Positions 16,087 through 25,134 of a stretch of 35,840 nt of DNA are shown here, piece by piece (the first letter of the stretch is position 1; each line of letters begins with the position of its first letter). Both the position numbers and the translations under genes were made by a program. Location: assembly GCA_902799555.1 (NCBI GenBank), contig CADCBB010000018.1:1-35840 (forward strand). Direction: 5' to 3'. The notes under the pieces are model-generated. The model was not told where the DNA came from, searched no databases, and worked only from the letters and a program-made list of their open reading frames with translations. Origin of the DNA: an uncultured Bacteroidales bacterium. Lineage in GTDB: Bacteria > Bacteroidota > Bacteroidia > Bacteroidales > Paludibacteraceae.

Positions 16087-17427
16087 ATGCAGAAACGGAA
16101 TTTATCCTTTACACAACTCTTCAACTTGAGTTTTGGATTTTTCGGAGTACAAATCGCGTATGCGCTTCAGAGCGCCAACATCTCCCGCATTTTTGCAACA
16201 TTGGGTGCAGATCCCCACACGCTGAGTTTCTTCTGGATTCTCCCGCCGCTGATGGGTATGATCGTGCAGCCACTCGTAGGTAAGTATTCGGACAAGACCT
16301 GGAATCGTCTTGGCCGCCGTAAACCTTATTTACTCGTGGGCGCGCTCATCGCAGTAGCCGTAATGTTGTTGTTGCCGAACGCCGGAGACTTTACCTTCGC
16401 GCAATCGGCTTTCCTCGGTCTCAATGCCGCAATGTGGTTCGGACTCTTCAGCCTGATGTTCCTCGATACCTCGATCAACATCGCTATGCAGCCGTTTAAG
16501 ATGATGGTAGGCGATATGGTGAACGAGGAGCAGAAGGGTACAGCATATGCCATTCAGTCGGCTCTCTGTAACGCAGGCTCCGTAGTTGGCTACCTCTTCC
16601 CGATCTTCTTTACCTGGATCGGCATCGCGAATACCGCTCCCGAAGGCGTCATCCCTGACTCAGTCAAGTGGTCCTTCTACGCGGGCGCAGCGATCCTTAT
16701 CCTATGCTCCCTCTATACCTTTATGACCGTCAAGGAACTCAACCCGCAGGAATATGCTGAGTTCCACGGCATTGATGCCAGCAAGAAAGAGGAGAAAGAA
16801 GAAGAGAAAGGATTCATCCAGCTGCTCAAAGAGGCTCCCTCTGCTTTCTGGACAGTAGGCCTCGTGCAGTTCTTCTGCTGGGCTGCTTTCATGTATATGT
16901 GGACGTACTCTAACGGTACGATTGCCGTGAACTGCTTCGGCTGGGATGGTGTCAATGCGGCTGACGCAGCCTTCCAGGATGCCGGCGGTTGGGTAGGTGT
17001 CGTCTTCTGCGTGCAAGCAGTAGGCTCCCTCATCTGGGCGGCTTTCCTGCCGAAATTGGAGCATTGGTTCGGCAACAAGGGTGCGTACGCGATCTCCCTC
17101 GTCGTTGGCGCCATCGGATTCATCTCTGTTTATTTTGTGCACGACCAATGGATCCTCTTCATCAGTTACGCGCTGATCGGTGCTGCTTGGGCGGCTATGC
17201 TTGCCCTGCCGTTCACCATCGTGACGAACGCCATCAAGGGCGGAAACATGGGATATTACCTCGGCTTGTTTAACTGCACCATCTGCGTGCCGCAGATCTG
17301 TGCCGCCCTCTTAGGTGGTGTTCTCCTTACTAATATCGCGCACACGCAGGCGGGAATGCTTGTCGTTGCAGGTGTCCTTCTCCTCCTCGGCGCTGCCTCC
17401 GTCTTCGCGATCAAGGAGAAAGAATAA
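16087..17427 (+). CDS. MFS sugar transporter, SLC45/GPH-like
   Basis: A 446-aa inner-membrane protein with about twelve hydrophobic segments. SLC45/GPH-type features are the start LSFTQLFNLSFGFFGVQIAYALQ, the loop DKTWNRLGRRKPYLLVGAL between helices 2 and 3, and the cytoplasmic mid-loop (ELNPQEYAEFHGIDASKKEEKEEEKG) joining the two halves. Family members are proton-coupled disaccharide (sucrose/maltose) carriers. In Bacteroidetes such carriers accompany SusCD pairs of alpha-glucan loci, so uptake of a maltose-like oligosaccharide from the periplasm is likely; the exact sugar is inferred. It is the first gene after the promoter at 16011-16041 and is followed 33 nt later by the lipoprotein gene. 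Confidence 0.88.
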   Translation: MQKRNLSFTQLFNLSFGFFGVQIAYALQSANISRIFATLGADPHTLSFFWILPPLMGMIVQPLVGKYSDKTWNRLGRRKPYLLVGALIAVAVMLLLPNAGDFTFAQSAFLGLNAAMWFGLFSLMFLDTSINIAMQPFKMMVGDMVNEEQKGTAYAIQSALCNAGSVVGYLFPIFFTWIGIANTAPEGVIPDSVKWSFYAGAAILILCSLYTFMTVKELNPQEYAEFHGIDASKKEEKEEEKGFIQLLKEAPSAFWTVGLVQFFCWAAFMYMWTYSNGTIAVNCFGWDGVNAADAAFQDAGGWVGVVFCVQAVGSLIWAAFLPKLEHWFGNKGAYAISLVVGAIGFISVYFVHDQWILFISYALIGAAWAAMLALPFTIVTNAIKGGNMGYYLGLFNCTICVPQICAALLGGVLLTNIAHTQAGMLVVAGVLLLLGAASVFAIKEKE

Positions 17428-17460
17428 TCGAAATAACAATAAACAAATATTATATCTATT

Positions 17461-18399
17461 ATGAAAAACAAACTACTTGTAAGTGTATTTGCGGTGACGG
17501 TAGCGGCATTCGCTTTCACTTCTTGCGAGAAAAAATCCAATGTGATTGATGTCTGCTCGGACATGGTAAAGAAGAGCATTCATGAATCCGCTCGCAGCCT
17601 TCTGGAGGTGAATGAACAGACGCTTACTATTACGGAAATTGAATTTCCGAGCGCTGATGTGAACGACAAACGAATGGTGTGCCGTACGGTTTCCTTTGGT
17701 AACCAGACACCTTTTGTGAAGCAAGAAGAGGCTGTGACGTTCGAGTATGGTAACTGGAACGAAGACAACACGGCTTATTCCCTCTTAGTCACTCCTTCTA
17801 AGGGAGACCCCTATACCATATGGTACCGGGGCAATTCATTGGTTATGCCTGATGGACGTAAGGTCGGAGGCGAAGGAACGGATAACTCGGCTCGTGTCGA
17901 GAAATTGTCGAAAGTGGTCGGCTGTCTGCCTAATACCAAATGGGAAGGTCGCTTCGAAGGCGAATTTGTACTCGATAGCGTTTTCCGCGATTCCATTCGT
18001 ACAATTTTTATCCCGCCTATGACTTTTATTACCGATACAATCCAGATATTTGACAAAATGGATACAGTTTCGGCAGATACGTCCTGCTACTATATTCTGG
18101 AGTTCAACCGCGATGCTACCACTTACGCAAATACGGGACATTTCTATCGTAAGGAGGTTCGTTCGAAGTACGATAAGAAGACTCAGTCTTGTGATACTAT
18201 CAGCGTGAAGGTGAAAGAGTACGATTGCAATTGGTTTATCAATGCATTCTCTTCCGATTCCCGCTTCTCTGTTTCGTTCATCAGCACAACGCCGGGCGTA
18301 GAGGGTGATCCTATCAGCATCTCCAAATTCGTAATGAACGATAAGAGCAAACCCGATGGCTTCTTGTACAGCGGTGCAAGCTTCCATCGCCTTCCTTAA
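17461..18399 (+). CDS. Lipoprotein of unknown function
   Basis: A 312-aa protein with a lipoprotein signal peptide: a basic start MKNKLL, a hydrophobic stretch, then TSC with Cys at about residue 22 followed by EKKS. I do not recognise the mature domain. It has many beta-strand-like stretches (TFEYGNWNEDNTAYSLLVTP, then CYYILEFNRDATTYANTGHF) and reads like a single all-beta domain from about 140 onwards. It lies between the sugar permease and susC on the same strand with short gaps, so it is probably co-transcribed. It may be a surface-exposed accessory of the SusCD complex (SusE/F-position proteins are often this variable), but its location before susC rather than after susD is uncommon. Confidence 0.72.
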   Translation: MKNKLLVSVFAVTVAAFAFTSCEKKSNVIDVCSDMVKKSIHESARSLLEVNEQTLTITEIEFPSADVNDKRMVCRTVSFGNQTPFVKQEEAVTFEYGNWNEDNTAYSLLVTPSKGDPYTIWYRGNSLVMPDGRKVGGEGTDNSARVEKLSKVVGCLPNTKWEGRFEGEFVLDSVFRDSIRTIFIPPMTFITDTIQIFDKMDTVSADTSCYYILEFNRDATTYANTGHFYRKEVRSKYDKKTQSCDTISVKVKEYDCNWFINAFSSDSRFSVSFISTTPGVEGDPISISKFVMNDKSKPDGFLYSGASFHRLP

Positions 18400-18432
18400 C
18401 CTCTTCAATCTAAACAAAAATCATTTGCAACA

Positions 18433-21400
18433 ATGAAAAAGACAAACATGAATATATTTCGTACGTTAGCCATCACTCTCCTCTTGATGGTGGGATCGGT
18501 CGCTGCTTATGCCCAGTTGGCCGTGCAAGGTACGGTGATCGACGCTGCTAACGGAGAACCGATTATTGGTGCCTCTGTGCTGGAGATCGGTACAACAAAC
18601 GGTACAATTACCGATTTTGATGGTAATTTTACATTGACCGTAAAAGCGGGCGCCAAGCTCTCTATCTCGTACATGGGTTACAAGACCCAAGAACTGGATG
18701 CCAAACCAAACATGTCGGTTAAGTTAGGCGAAGACTCCGAACTTCTCGAAGAAGTCGTTGTCGTTGGTTATGGTGTCGTTAAGAAAAACGATGCTACCGG
18801 TTCTGTAACCGCTATCAAACCCGATGACATGAACAAAGCGCTCACCACGACCGCAACGGATATGTTGTCCGGTAAGATTGCAGGTGTGAATATCGCGACC
18901 GACGGTGGTACTCCTGGTGGAGGAGCATCTATCCGTATTCGTGGTGGATCGTCTCTGAATGCGTCTAACGACCCGTTGATCGTCATCGATGGTCTGGCTA
19001 TGGATAACAATGGTATCCAGGGTGTTTCAAACCCGTTGTCTCTTGTTAACCCGAATGATATCGAGACCTTTACAGTCCTCAAGGATGCTTCGGCAACCGC
19101 CATTTATGGTAGTCGTGCTTCGAACGGTGTCATCCTTATCACAACCAAGAAAGGTAAATCTGGACAGAAACTGAAAGTATCCTACGACGGTAACGTCAGC
19201 TTTGGTTCCGTTCTCAAGCACCTCCAGGTGTTTACCGGTGATGAGATTCGCGCCTATGCTACGGCTGCCGGTCAATCTGACATGGCCAATGCCTTCCTTA
19301 TGAATGAAAACATCGATTGGTTCAATCAGATCTATCGTACCGCTGTTTCTACCGACCATAACGTTTCGTTAATGGGTGGTGTGAAGAACAAAGTCGTAGA
19401 TATGCCTTACCGTGCATCGGTTGGTTATACCCTCAATAACGGTGCGGTCAAGGGATCACAAATGCAGCGTGTAACAGCTGCGATGAACCTCAACCCGTCG
19501 TTCCTGGATAACCACCTCACATTCAACCTCAATGCCAAGGGAATGTATATCTACAACAGCTACGAGCCGGGTATCGCCGGCGCTTATCTGGATAAAGATC
19601 CTACGGCTCCGATCTACTCGAATGGAAACCTCACTAATATTCATGGTGACCCGATCCTCGTTGGTGAAGCGAATGGCAAATCGTACTACCTCACCAAAGA
19701 AGAGCTCGATGCACACTGGGATGGCTTCTTCCAGCCGCTCGGTACGTCTACTTCGGAACTTGGTCCGTACGATGACCGCAACTGGATGTATAGCTTGAAA
19801 TCCAATGCCAACCCGCTGGCACAGCTTAAGCATCAGTCTAACACCTCGCAGGCTGGACAGTTTGTAGGAAACTTGGACGCTACCTATATGGTACATAATT
19901 TTGAAGATCTGGTGCTCCATGCTAATTTCGGTGCTGACTACTCCTTCGGTAAGCAGACCAACGTAAATAGCATACTTGGTACCGCCAGCCACTATACCGG
20001 TTGGAACGGATACAACCAGAAGATGAAATATAACCTCCAGTTTAACTGCTACGCTCAGTACGGACATGACTGGGAGAAGGCTCAACAGCACTTCGACATC
20101 ATGGCGGGTTATGAGTGGCAGCACTTCTATAACGAAGCCAAATGGGAGGGTAACGGTATCTATCCGATGACTTACGAAGGTTCGTCGGGTATCCCCGGTG
20201 GTCCTGCTTATCCGTCCGTGGGACAAGGAAAGGGTGAGAACTACCTCGTTTCCTTCTTCGGCCGTGTGAACTGGATCGGTTGGAACCAAGTGATGGTTAC
20301 TGCTACCGTCCGTGGTGATGGTTCGTCCCGCTTTGCGAAAGACAACCGTTGGGGCGTCTTCCCCTCTGTGGCGCTTGGTTGGAAGATCAAAGAGACCTTC
20401 ATGAAAGATGTCAACTGGCTCAATGACCTCAAACTCCGTCTTGGTTATGGTATTACCGGACAGCAGGATGGTGCTGCTATCGGTGATTATTCTTACATGC
20501 CTACTTATATCCAAACCACAGGGCATACTTCCTACTATCCGGTCGGCGGTACGAACTATGCTACCGAGGATTACGAAACCCATATCGTGGATAAAGTGGT
20601 AGATAATCCAAATAGCGAAAATCCGAATACGCTCTATATCTCTGATCGTCCAGAAGCCTTCAACCCGAATTTGACTTGGGAGAAGACGACGACCTACAAC
20701 GCAGGTATTGACTTTGCATTCCTCAATAACCGAATCAGCGGTTCTATCGACTATTACTTCCGTAACACCACCGACTTGCTCAATAGAGTTATCGTTCCGA
20801 TGGGTACTAACTTCCGCAAACGTGTGATGTCCAATGTGGGATCGCTCCAGAACCAGGGTGTTGAGTTTATGATCAATGCGGTCATCCTCGATTACGGCAA
20901 GAAATTCAAATGGGATCTCGGCTATAACGTTACCTGGAACCAGAACAAGATTACCAAGATTAATGGTGTAGCTACTATGATCGATGGTGATGGTAAAGGT
21001 GGTGAAGGCCTCGGCGGTAAGTCCATCACCAAATTTGCCATCGGTTATGCTACCAATACCTTCTACCTCTATGAGGCACGCAAGAACTACCGTGAAGATG
21101 GCTCGCAATACTGGTACATCATCGACCAGAACAATGATGGCTCGATTGATGAGTTAGACAAGGTATTCAAGCACAACCCTGTTGCTCCTGTTACGATGGG
21201 ATTCCAGACGAAATTCCAATTCTATGATTTTGACCTCGGTATGTCGTTCCGTGCCAACATCGGCAACTATGTATTCAACAATGTCGTTTCTACACGTCTC
21301 CAGAATGTACCTATCGGTCAGCTCGCACGTGGTGGATACTATACCAACCTGCCGGTGGATGTATTCAATACTTACTACGTAGATGGTTATAATCGTACCA

Positions 21401-21678
21401 TCTATGATGAGGAAGGTAAGTCGATCATTGGTAGTGCTGACGCAAGTATTACCGACCGCTTCCTGGAGAATGCTTCATTCCTCCGTTGTGATAACATTAC
21501 ACTTGGTTATTCCTTCACAAAGGATAAAATCTCTGGTCGTGCATTCTGCACCGTTTCTAACCCGTTCGTGATTACTGGTTACAGCGGTCTTGATCCAGAA
21601 GTAGGTCTCGGTGGTGTGGATAACTCCATCTACCCGCGTTCGATGACTACCGTACTGGGTATTAACCTCCAGTTCTAA
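18433..21678 (+). CDS. SusC/RagA-family TonB-dependent outer-membrane transporter
   Basis: A 1081-aa protein. It has a signal peptide (about residues 1-27, ending VAAYA), a carboxypeptidase-D-like regulatory domain (VQGTVIDAANGEPIIGASVL, then SYMGYKTQEL), and the TonB-box-like EEVVVVGYGVVKKNDATGSV. The plug domain has GKIAGVNIATDGGTPGGGAS, SIRIRGGSSLNASNDPLIVIDG and the conserved LKDASATAIYGSRASNGVILITTKKG. A beta-barrel follows, ending NLQF with the aromatic C-terminus expected for BAM insertion. It imports an oligosaccharide through the outer membrane together with the SusD-like lid that follows. A word array begins at its stop codon and fills the gap to susD. Confidence 0.96.
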   Translation: MKKTNMNIFRTLAITLLLMVGSVAAYAQLAVQGTVIDAANGEPIIGASVLEIGTTNGTITDFDGNFTLTVKAGAKLSISYMGYKTQELDAKPNMSVKLGEDSELLEEVVVVGYGVVKKNDATGSVTAIKPDDMNKALTTTATDMLSGKIAGVNIATDGGTPGGGASIRIRGGSSLNASNDPLIVIDGLAMDNNGIQGVSNPLSLVNPNDIETFTVLKDASATAIYGSRASNGVILITTKKGKSGQKLKVSYDGNVSFGSVLKHLQVFTGDEIRAYATAAGQSDMANAFLMNENIDWFNQIYRTAVSTDHNVSLMGGVKNKVVDMPYRASVGYTLNNGAVKGSQMQRVTAAMNLNPSFLDNHLTFNLNAKGMYIYNSYEPGIAGAYLDKDPTAPIYSNGNLTNIHGDPILVGEANGKSYYLTKEELDAHWDGFFQPLGTSTSELGPYDDRNWMYSLKSNANPLAQLKHQSNTSQAGQFVGNLDATYMVHNFEDLVLHANFGADYSFGKQTNVNSILGTASHYTGWNGYNQKMKYNLQFNCYAQYGHDWEKAQQHFDIMAGYEWQHFYNEAKWEGNGIYPMTYEGSSGIPGGPAYPSVGQGKGENYLVSFFGRVNWIGWNQVMVTATVRGDGSSRFAKDNRWGVFPSVALGWKIKETFMKDVNWLNDLKLRLGYGITGQQDGAAIGDYSYMPTYIQTTGHTSYYPVGGTNYATEDYETHIVDKVVDNPNSENPNTLYISDRPEAFNPNLTWEKTTTYNAGIDFAFLNNRISGSIDYYFRNTTDLLNRVIVPMGTNFRKRVMSNVGSLQNQGVEFMINAVILDYGKKFKWDLGYNVTWNQNKITKINGVATMIDGDGKGGEGLGGKSITKFAIGYATNTFYLYEARKNYREDGSQYWYIIDQNNDGSIDELDKVFKHNPVAPVTMGFQTKFQFYDFDLGMSFRANIGNYVFNNVVSTRLQNVPIGQLARGGYYTNLPVDVFNTYYVDGYNRTIYDEEGKSIIGSADASITDRFLENASFLRCDNITLGYSFTKDKISGRAFCTVSNPFVITGYSGLDPEVGLGGVDNSIYPRSMTTVLGINLQF

Positions 21679-21712
21679 TTGAAAATTGAAAGTTGAAAAT
21701 TGAAAATTTAAA
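21678..21712. repeat. 7-nt word array filling the susC-susD gap
   Basis: Words: ATTGAAA, ATTGAAA, GTTGAAA, ATTGAAA, ATTTAAA, starting at the last base of the susC stop codon and ending 7 nt before the susD ATG. Confidence 0.78.
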
Positions 21713-21719
21713 AAATACT

Positions 21720-23486
21720 ATGAAACGATTTTTGAATTATGTAGCGTTGGCATGTGTCGCACTGGGAATGGCCTCCTGTATACAGGATCTGGATACCAAA
21801 CCTATTGATCCGAACTCCTCCACATCCTTTAATGCGGATCGTATGTTCACCAAGTGCTATGCATGTATGGCGGTCATCGGTCAGTCAAGTCCCGATGAGG
21901 ACTCCGATGTGGAAGATATGGATGCCGGTATGTCGGGTTTCTATCGTACCATCTGGTATTGTAACGACCTGACTACGGATGAGGCTTTCTGGATCTGGGA
22001 TGATGATGAGTCACGCGGTCTTCCTACGACCAACTGGACAGGTTCCAGCGGTATGATCAAAGGTATCTATACCCGTTTGAACCTCAATATCAAGTATTGC
22101 AACCACTATTTGACTTATGGTCCGACAGAGACAGATGAGGATAAATATCGTATGGCAGAGGTACGTTGGATTCGTGCATTCCACTATTTCCACCTCATGG
22201 ACTTGTTCCTCTATGCGCCGTTTGTTACCACCGAGTCGAACGAATATCCGCATTATATCTCGCGTCACGAACTCTACCAATGGTTGGTAAAAGAGTTGAA
22301 GGATCTGGAGGTTGAACTTCCTGCTCAGCGCGTGCAACCCTACCGTGTTGGTAAAGCTGCAGCACAACTCCTCTTGGCGCGAATTTACCTCAATGCTGAT
22401 GTATATAATAAATATAATAAGTCGTGGACTTCCGGAAATATGTGGCAGAAAGCCTATGATGCTGCAACCGCAGTAATCACGGATAACCCGCAACACGCTC
22501 TTGTAACCACTCCGATTACTACGGACTCCGGTTTCGTTTACACCGCTTATCAGCAGCTCTTTATGGGAGATAACGATCGTCCGGAGATCATGAAGGAAGC
22601 TATCTTCCAGATTTATCAGGATGGTCTTTATACGCAAAGCCACGCCGGCGCAAACTTCTTGGTTGCCGGCCCGCGTTATGGCGGTATGAATGCTTGGGGT
22701 ATCGAGAAAGAGTGGCATGCTCTTCGTACATCGCCTACCATGGTGGATAAATTTCTCAAACCCAAGAATATTGACCGTGCTACGGCTGAAACGATGATTT
22801 ATGACGAATATCATATGCCGGCTCAATTGGGTGATGACCGTGCTATCTTCTGCTCGGATGGTCAGAAAACGCCGTTAAAGCAGAACTTCAACCTGAAGGG
22901 TGATATGCTGATCGGTAAAGATGAGTATATCTATAACTCATGGGCAGGAACGAAATTCACCGGTGTTTACTCGATTGCATCCCTTCCGAAACTCTCTCCT
23001 CGTCGTAGCAAAGACTGGGCAGATACGGACATCCCGATGCTTCGTCTTGCAGAGGCATACATGATCCAGGCAGAGGCTCTCTTCCGCAAAGGTGATAAGG
23101 GAGGCGCGCTGGCGATCATCAATAATACCATTCGTGCGCGTGCGAACGCTGCTCCGCTCCTTGAACTGGACGAAGAAAGCTTGCTCGATGAATGGAGCCG
23201 TGAGTTCTGGTTCGAAGGACGCCGTCGTATGGATCTTATCCGTTTCGGGCGTTTCTTCGGAGCTGAGCCTGAGAAGTATCGTTTCCACTGGGAGGGACGT
23301 ATGGGTAAAGCAGATATGCCGCCCGCAGTAAATAGCCCGTTCTTCGTTACCGGTACTCCGGAATACATGAACTGGTTCCCTATTCCGGATGAGGATAAAC
23401 GCTCTAACCCGAACTTCAAAACCGATGTAGAAGGAGATTCGCAAAATGAATTCGCTACAAAAGGTGGTGACGGTTATGTATATTAA
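21720..23486 (+). CDS. SusD/RagB-family surface glycan-binding lipoprotein
   Basis: A 588-aa protein starting MKRFLNYVALACVALGMASC, a lipoprotein signal with Cys at residue 20. The ATG at 21720 is chosen because upstream in-frame codons are pure word-array sequence (KIENLKN). The early DLDTKPIDPN segment, the tetratricopeptide-like helices (VRWIRAFHYFHLMDLFLYAPFV, GKAAAQLLLARIYLNADVYN) and the C-terminal LRLAEAYMIQAEALFRKGD and EFWFEGRRRMDLIRFG are standard SusD features. It caps the SusC barrel and binds the glycan. An acidic stretch near residue 60 (SPDEDSDVEDMDAG) is typical of substrate-facing loops. Its place directly after susC gives a canonical pair. Confidence 0.96.
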   Translation: MKRFLNYVALACVALGMASCIQDLDTKPIDPNSSTSFNADRMFTKCYACMAVIGQSSPDEDSDVEDMDAGMSGFYRTIWYCNDLTTDEAFWIWDDDESRGLPTTNWTGSSGMIKGIYTRLNLNIKYCNHYLTYGPTETDEDKYRMAEVRWIRAFHYFHLMDLFLYAPFVTTESNEYPHYISRHELYQWLVKELKDLEVELPAQRVQPYRVGKAAAQLLLARIYLNADVYNKYNKSWTSGNMWQKAYDAATAVITDNPQHALVTTPITTDSGFVYTAYQQLFMGDNDRPEIMKEAIFQIYQDGLYTQSHAGANFLVAGPRYGGMNAWGIEKEWHALRTSPTMVDKFLKPKNIDRATAETMIYDEYHMPAQLGDDRAIFCSDGQKTPLKQNFNLKGDMLIGKDEYIYNSWAGTKFTGVYSIASLPKLSPRRSKDWADTDIPMLRLAEAYMIQAEALFRKGDKGGALAIINNTIRARANAAPLLELDEESLLDEWSREFWFEGRRRMDLIRFGRFFGAEPEKYRFHWEGRMGKADMPPAVNSPFFVTGTPEYMNWFPIPDEDKRSNPNFKTDVEGDSQNEFATKGGDGYVY

Positions 23487-23502
23487 TATTTAGAAGATAA
23501 AC

Positions 23503-23542
23503 ATCGAGATATCGACGTGTCGAGTAATCGATTTATCGAAAA
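23503..23542. repeat. 8-nt word array after susD
   Basis: Words: ATCGAGAT, ATCGACGT, GTCGAGTA, ATCGATTT, ATCGAAAA. Lies 16 nt after the susD stop in the 103-nt gap before the CBM48-like gene. Confidence 0.72.
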
Positions 23543-23589
23543 TAATTCAACAATTTAATTAACATTATTAACCAAAATTATTAACAAAA

Positions 23590-24963
23590 ATGAAAAAGTT
23601 TTATGCTTTTTTGGCAGCTGCGCTGATGAGTGTTAGCGTATTTGCTGCAAAGGACGTAGTTCCGTCTGACGCTGTCCTCGCTGAGTATTACGAGCCAGGT
23701 CAGGTGTGTGTATGTATTTACGTACCGAATGATCTGAAATGCTATGACATCGTCTTTGTAGGAACCTACAACGACTGGAATGCTTCTGCTTCTGCTTGCC
23801 AGAAATTTGAGCCGGTTGAGAATTTCGACGGTTGGTATGTAGTAGCCGTTGATGATGATGGTATGTACGAAGATGCTGCGACAGGCGAACTTAAACCGTA
23901 CGAGAGCCTTCAGGGTAAGCCTGTACAGCTGGATGCGAATGGTGACTTCAGCTGGGATTATCAGATTGGAGCTGCCACCTATGTTCGCGGTGGTGCTCAA
24001 ATCGTAGAAGGTGGAGTTGCTGGTGAGATTGACATCAAACAGTATGGAACCGATGCTCCGAACGTTTACACCGTAGAGGGTTGGAAGAAAGATCCGTGCT
24101 CGGCTGTGTACAATTCTTATACTGTAGCTGTTATCAACGATGGTTGCGGTGGTTTCGCTGTGCCGTTCATTGTAGGTAGCTTCAACAACTGGAAATTCCA
24201 ACAAATGCAAGTAGATGTAGAAAAAACTACGGAATTAGGTGCAGGCTACTACAAACTTGACTTCCGCGCAGCTTCTGGTGCAGAGTACCAGATTGTAAGC
24301 GGTTTGATGGATGAGACGGGCGCAATTGTTGAGCAACCGGCTTGGGCTGATATCGCTTATATTCAGGAGAATATCGATGGCGTATGGAGTCGTATTAATG
24401 GTGGTGCAAACTTCGCACTTGGTGAAGAAGCATTAATCGTATATGACCTTCGCGAGGAAAACCTTCGTTGGACTCGCTGCGATGATTCGCCTATTGAGAC
24501 CGTTGAGGTTAGTGTTAAACTCCCGGCAGAGAACTTCCCTGAAGAAGGCGTAGAAATCATCGGTACTTTCGATGATTGGGCTGGTACTGCTATGGCAATT
24601 GATGGTGATGTCTATAAAGCAACTGTCGAGGCTAAGGCTTCGCAGTTCTTCAAGTTCCGCTCTGCTGGTAAATGGCCGGGTGAGCAAGGTGGTACCGAAA
24701 TCGAGGTTTATCGCGCTGACGATGAGTGGACTTCCATTCAGGATAACGAGTTTGTATTTGGTCAACTCTGGGAGGGCGAAGAAGGTGCTCGTACTTTGTA
24801 CCTTGACTTAAGCAATTCTGAAACTTATCGTTGGCAAGCGCGTGAGCAAGGCATTGAGAACGTAGTTCTGACCGAGAAGGCTCAGAAGGTTGTTGTTGAC
24901 GGTGTCCTCTACATCATCCGTGACAACAAGATGTTCAACGTACAAGGTACTCAAGTTCGTTAA
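23590..24963 (+). CDS. Secreted protein with three CBM48/AMPK-like glycan-binding repeats and a C-terminal tail motif
   Basis: A 457-aa protein with a signal peptide (MKKFYAFLAAALMSVSVFAA) and no lipobox. Three similar blocks carry FVGTYNDWNAS (near residue 56), FIVGSFNNWKF (near 195) and EIIGTFDDWAG (near 320), the strand-turn pattern of CBM48 or AMPK glycogen-binding domains. This suggests binding of an alpha-glucan. It sits where SusE/SusF-type starch-binding proteins lie, after susD, but is not obviously lipid-anchored. The last 30 residues (QKVVVDGVLYIIRDNKMFNV then GTQVR) resemble the end of the BspA-like protein at 29597-33265 and may be a surface-sorting tail. It is the last gene before an intrinsic terminator. 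An alternative is a purely structural SusE-like protein. Confidence 0.75.
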   Translation: MKKFYAFLAAALMSVSVFAAKDVVPSDAVLAEYYEPGQVCVCIYVPNDLKCYDIVFVGTYNDWNASASACQKFEPVENFDGWYVVAVDDDGMYEDAATGELKPYESLQGKPVQLDANGDFSWDYQIGAATYVRGGAQIVEGGVAGEIDIKQYGTDAPNVYTVEGWKKDPCSAVYNSYTVAVINDGCGGFAVPFIVGSFNNWKFQQMQVDVEKTTELGAGYYKLDFRAASGAEYQIVSGLMDETGAIVEQPAWADIAYIQENIDGVWSRINGGANFALGEEALIVYDLREENLRWTRCDDSPIETVEVSVKLPAENFPEEGVEIIGTFDDWAGTAMAIDGDVYKATVEAKASQFFKFRSAGKWPGEQGGTEIEVYRADDEWTSIQDNEFVFGQLWEGEEGARTLYLDLSNSETYRWQAREQGIENVVLTEKAQKVVVDGVLYIIRDNKMFNVQGTQVR

Positions 24964-24985
24964 TATACGACCTTATACCTAAAAG

Positions 24986-25016
24986 AATAGGTGCGCTTCG
25001 GTGCACCTATTTTTTT
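24986..25016 (+). terminator. Intrinsic terminator of the SusCD operon
   Basis: ATAGGTGC (24987-24994) pairs with GCACCTAT (25003-25010) around an 8-nt loop, followed by a seven-T run. It lies 20 nt after the stop of the CBM48-like gene. Confidence 0.85.
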
Positions 25017-25056
25017 ATGAATTCCATAAAAAAAACGTAAAAAAACGCAATTTTAT

Positions 25057-25087
25057 TTGCATATTTCAAAAAAATGTTGTAACTTTG
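25057..25087 (+). promoter_or_regulatory. Bacteroidetes promoter for the 249-aa membrane protein
   Basis: TTGCATATTTC at 25057, 20 nt from TTG to TAACTTTG (25080-25087). It lies 40 bp after the terminator of the SusCD operon, so the gene has its own transcript. Confidence 0.82.
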
Positions 25088-25134
25088 CGGCATAATTGAA
25101 AAACTACGTGGTTTAACCTTAAAAAATTGATGCT

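Noticed and set aside
19456-21108. Open frame of 550 codons antisense to susC
   Set aside because: It is a shadow of the susC codon pattern: no family motifs, no promoter, and the plus-strand frame is a full SusC.
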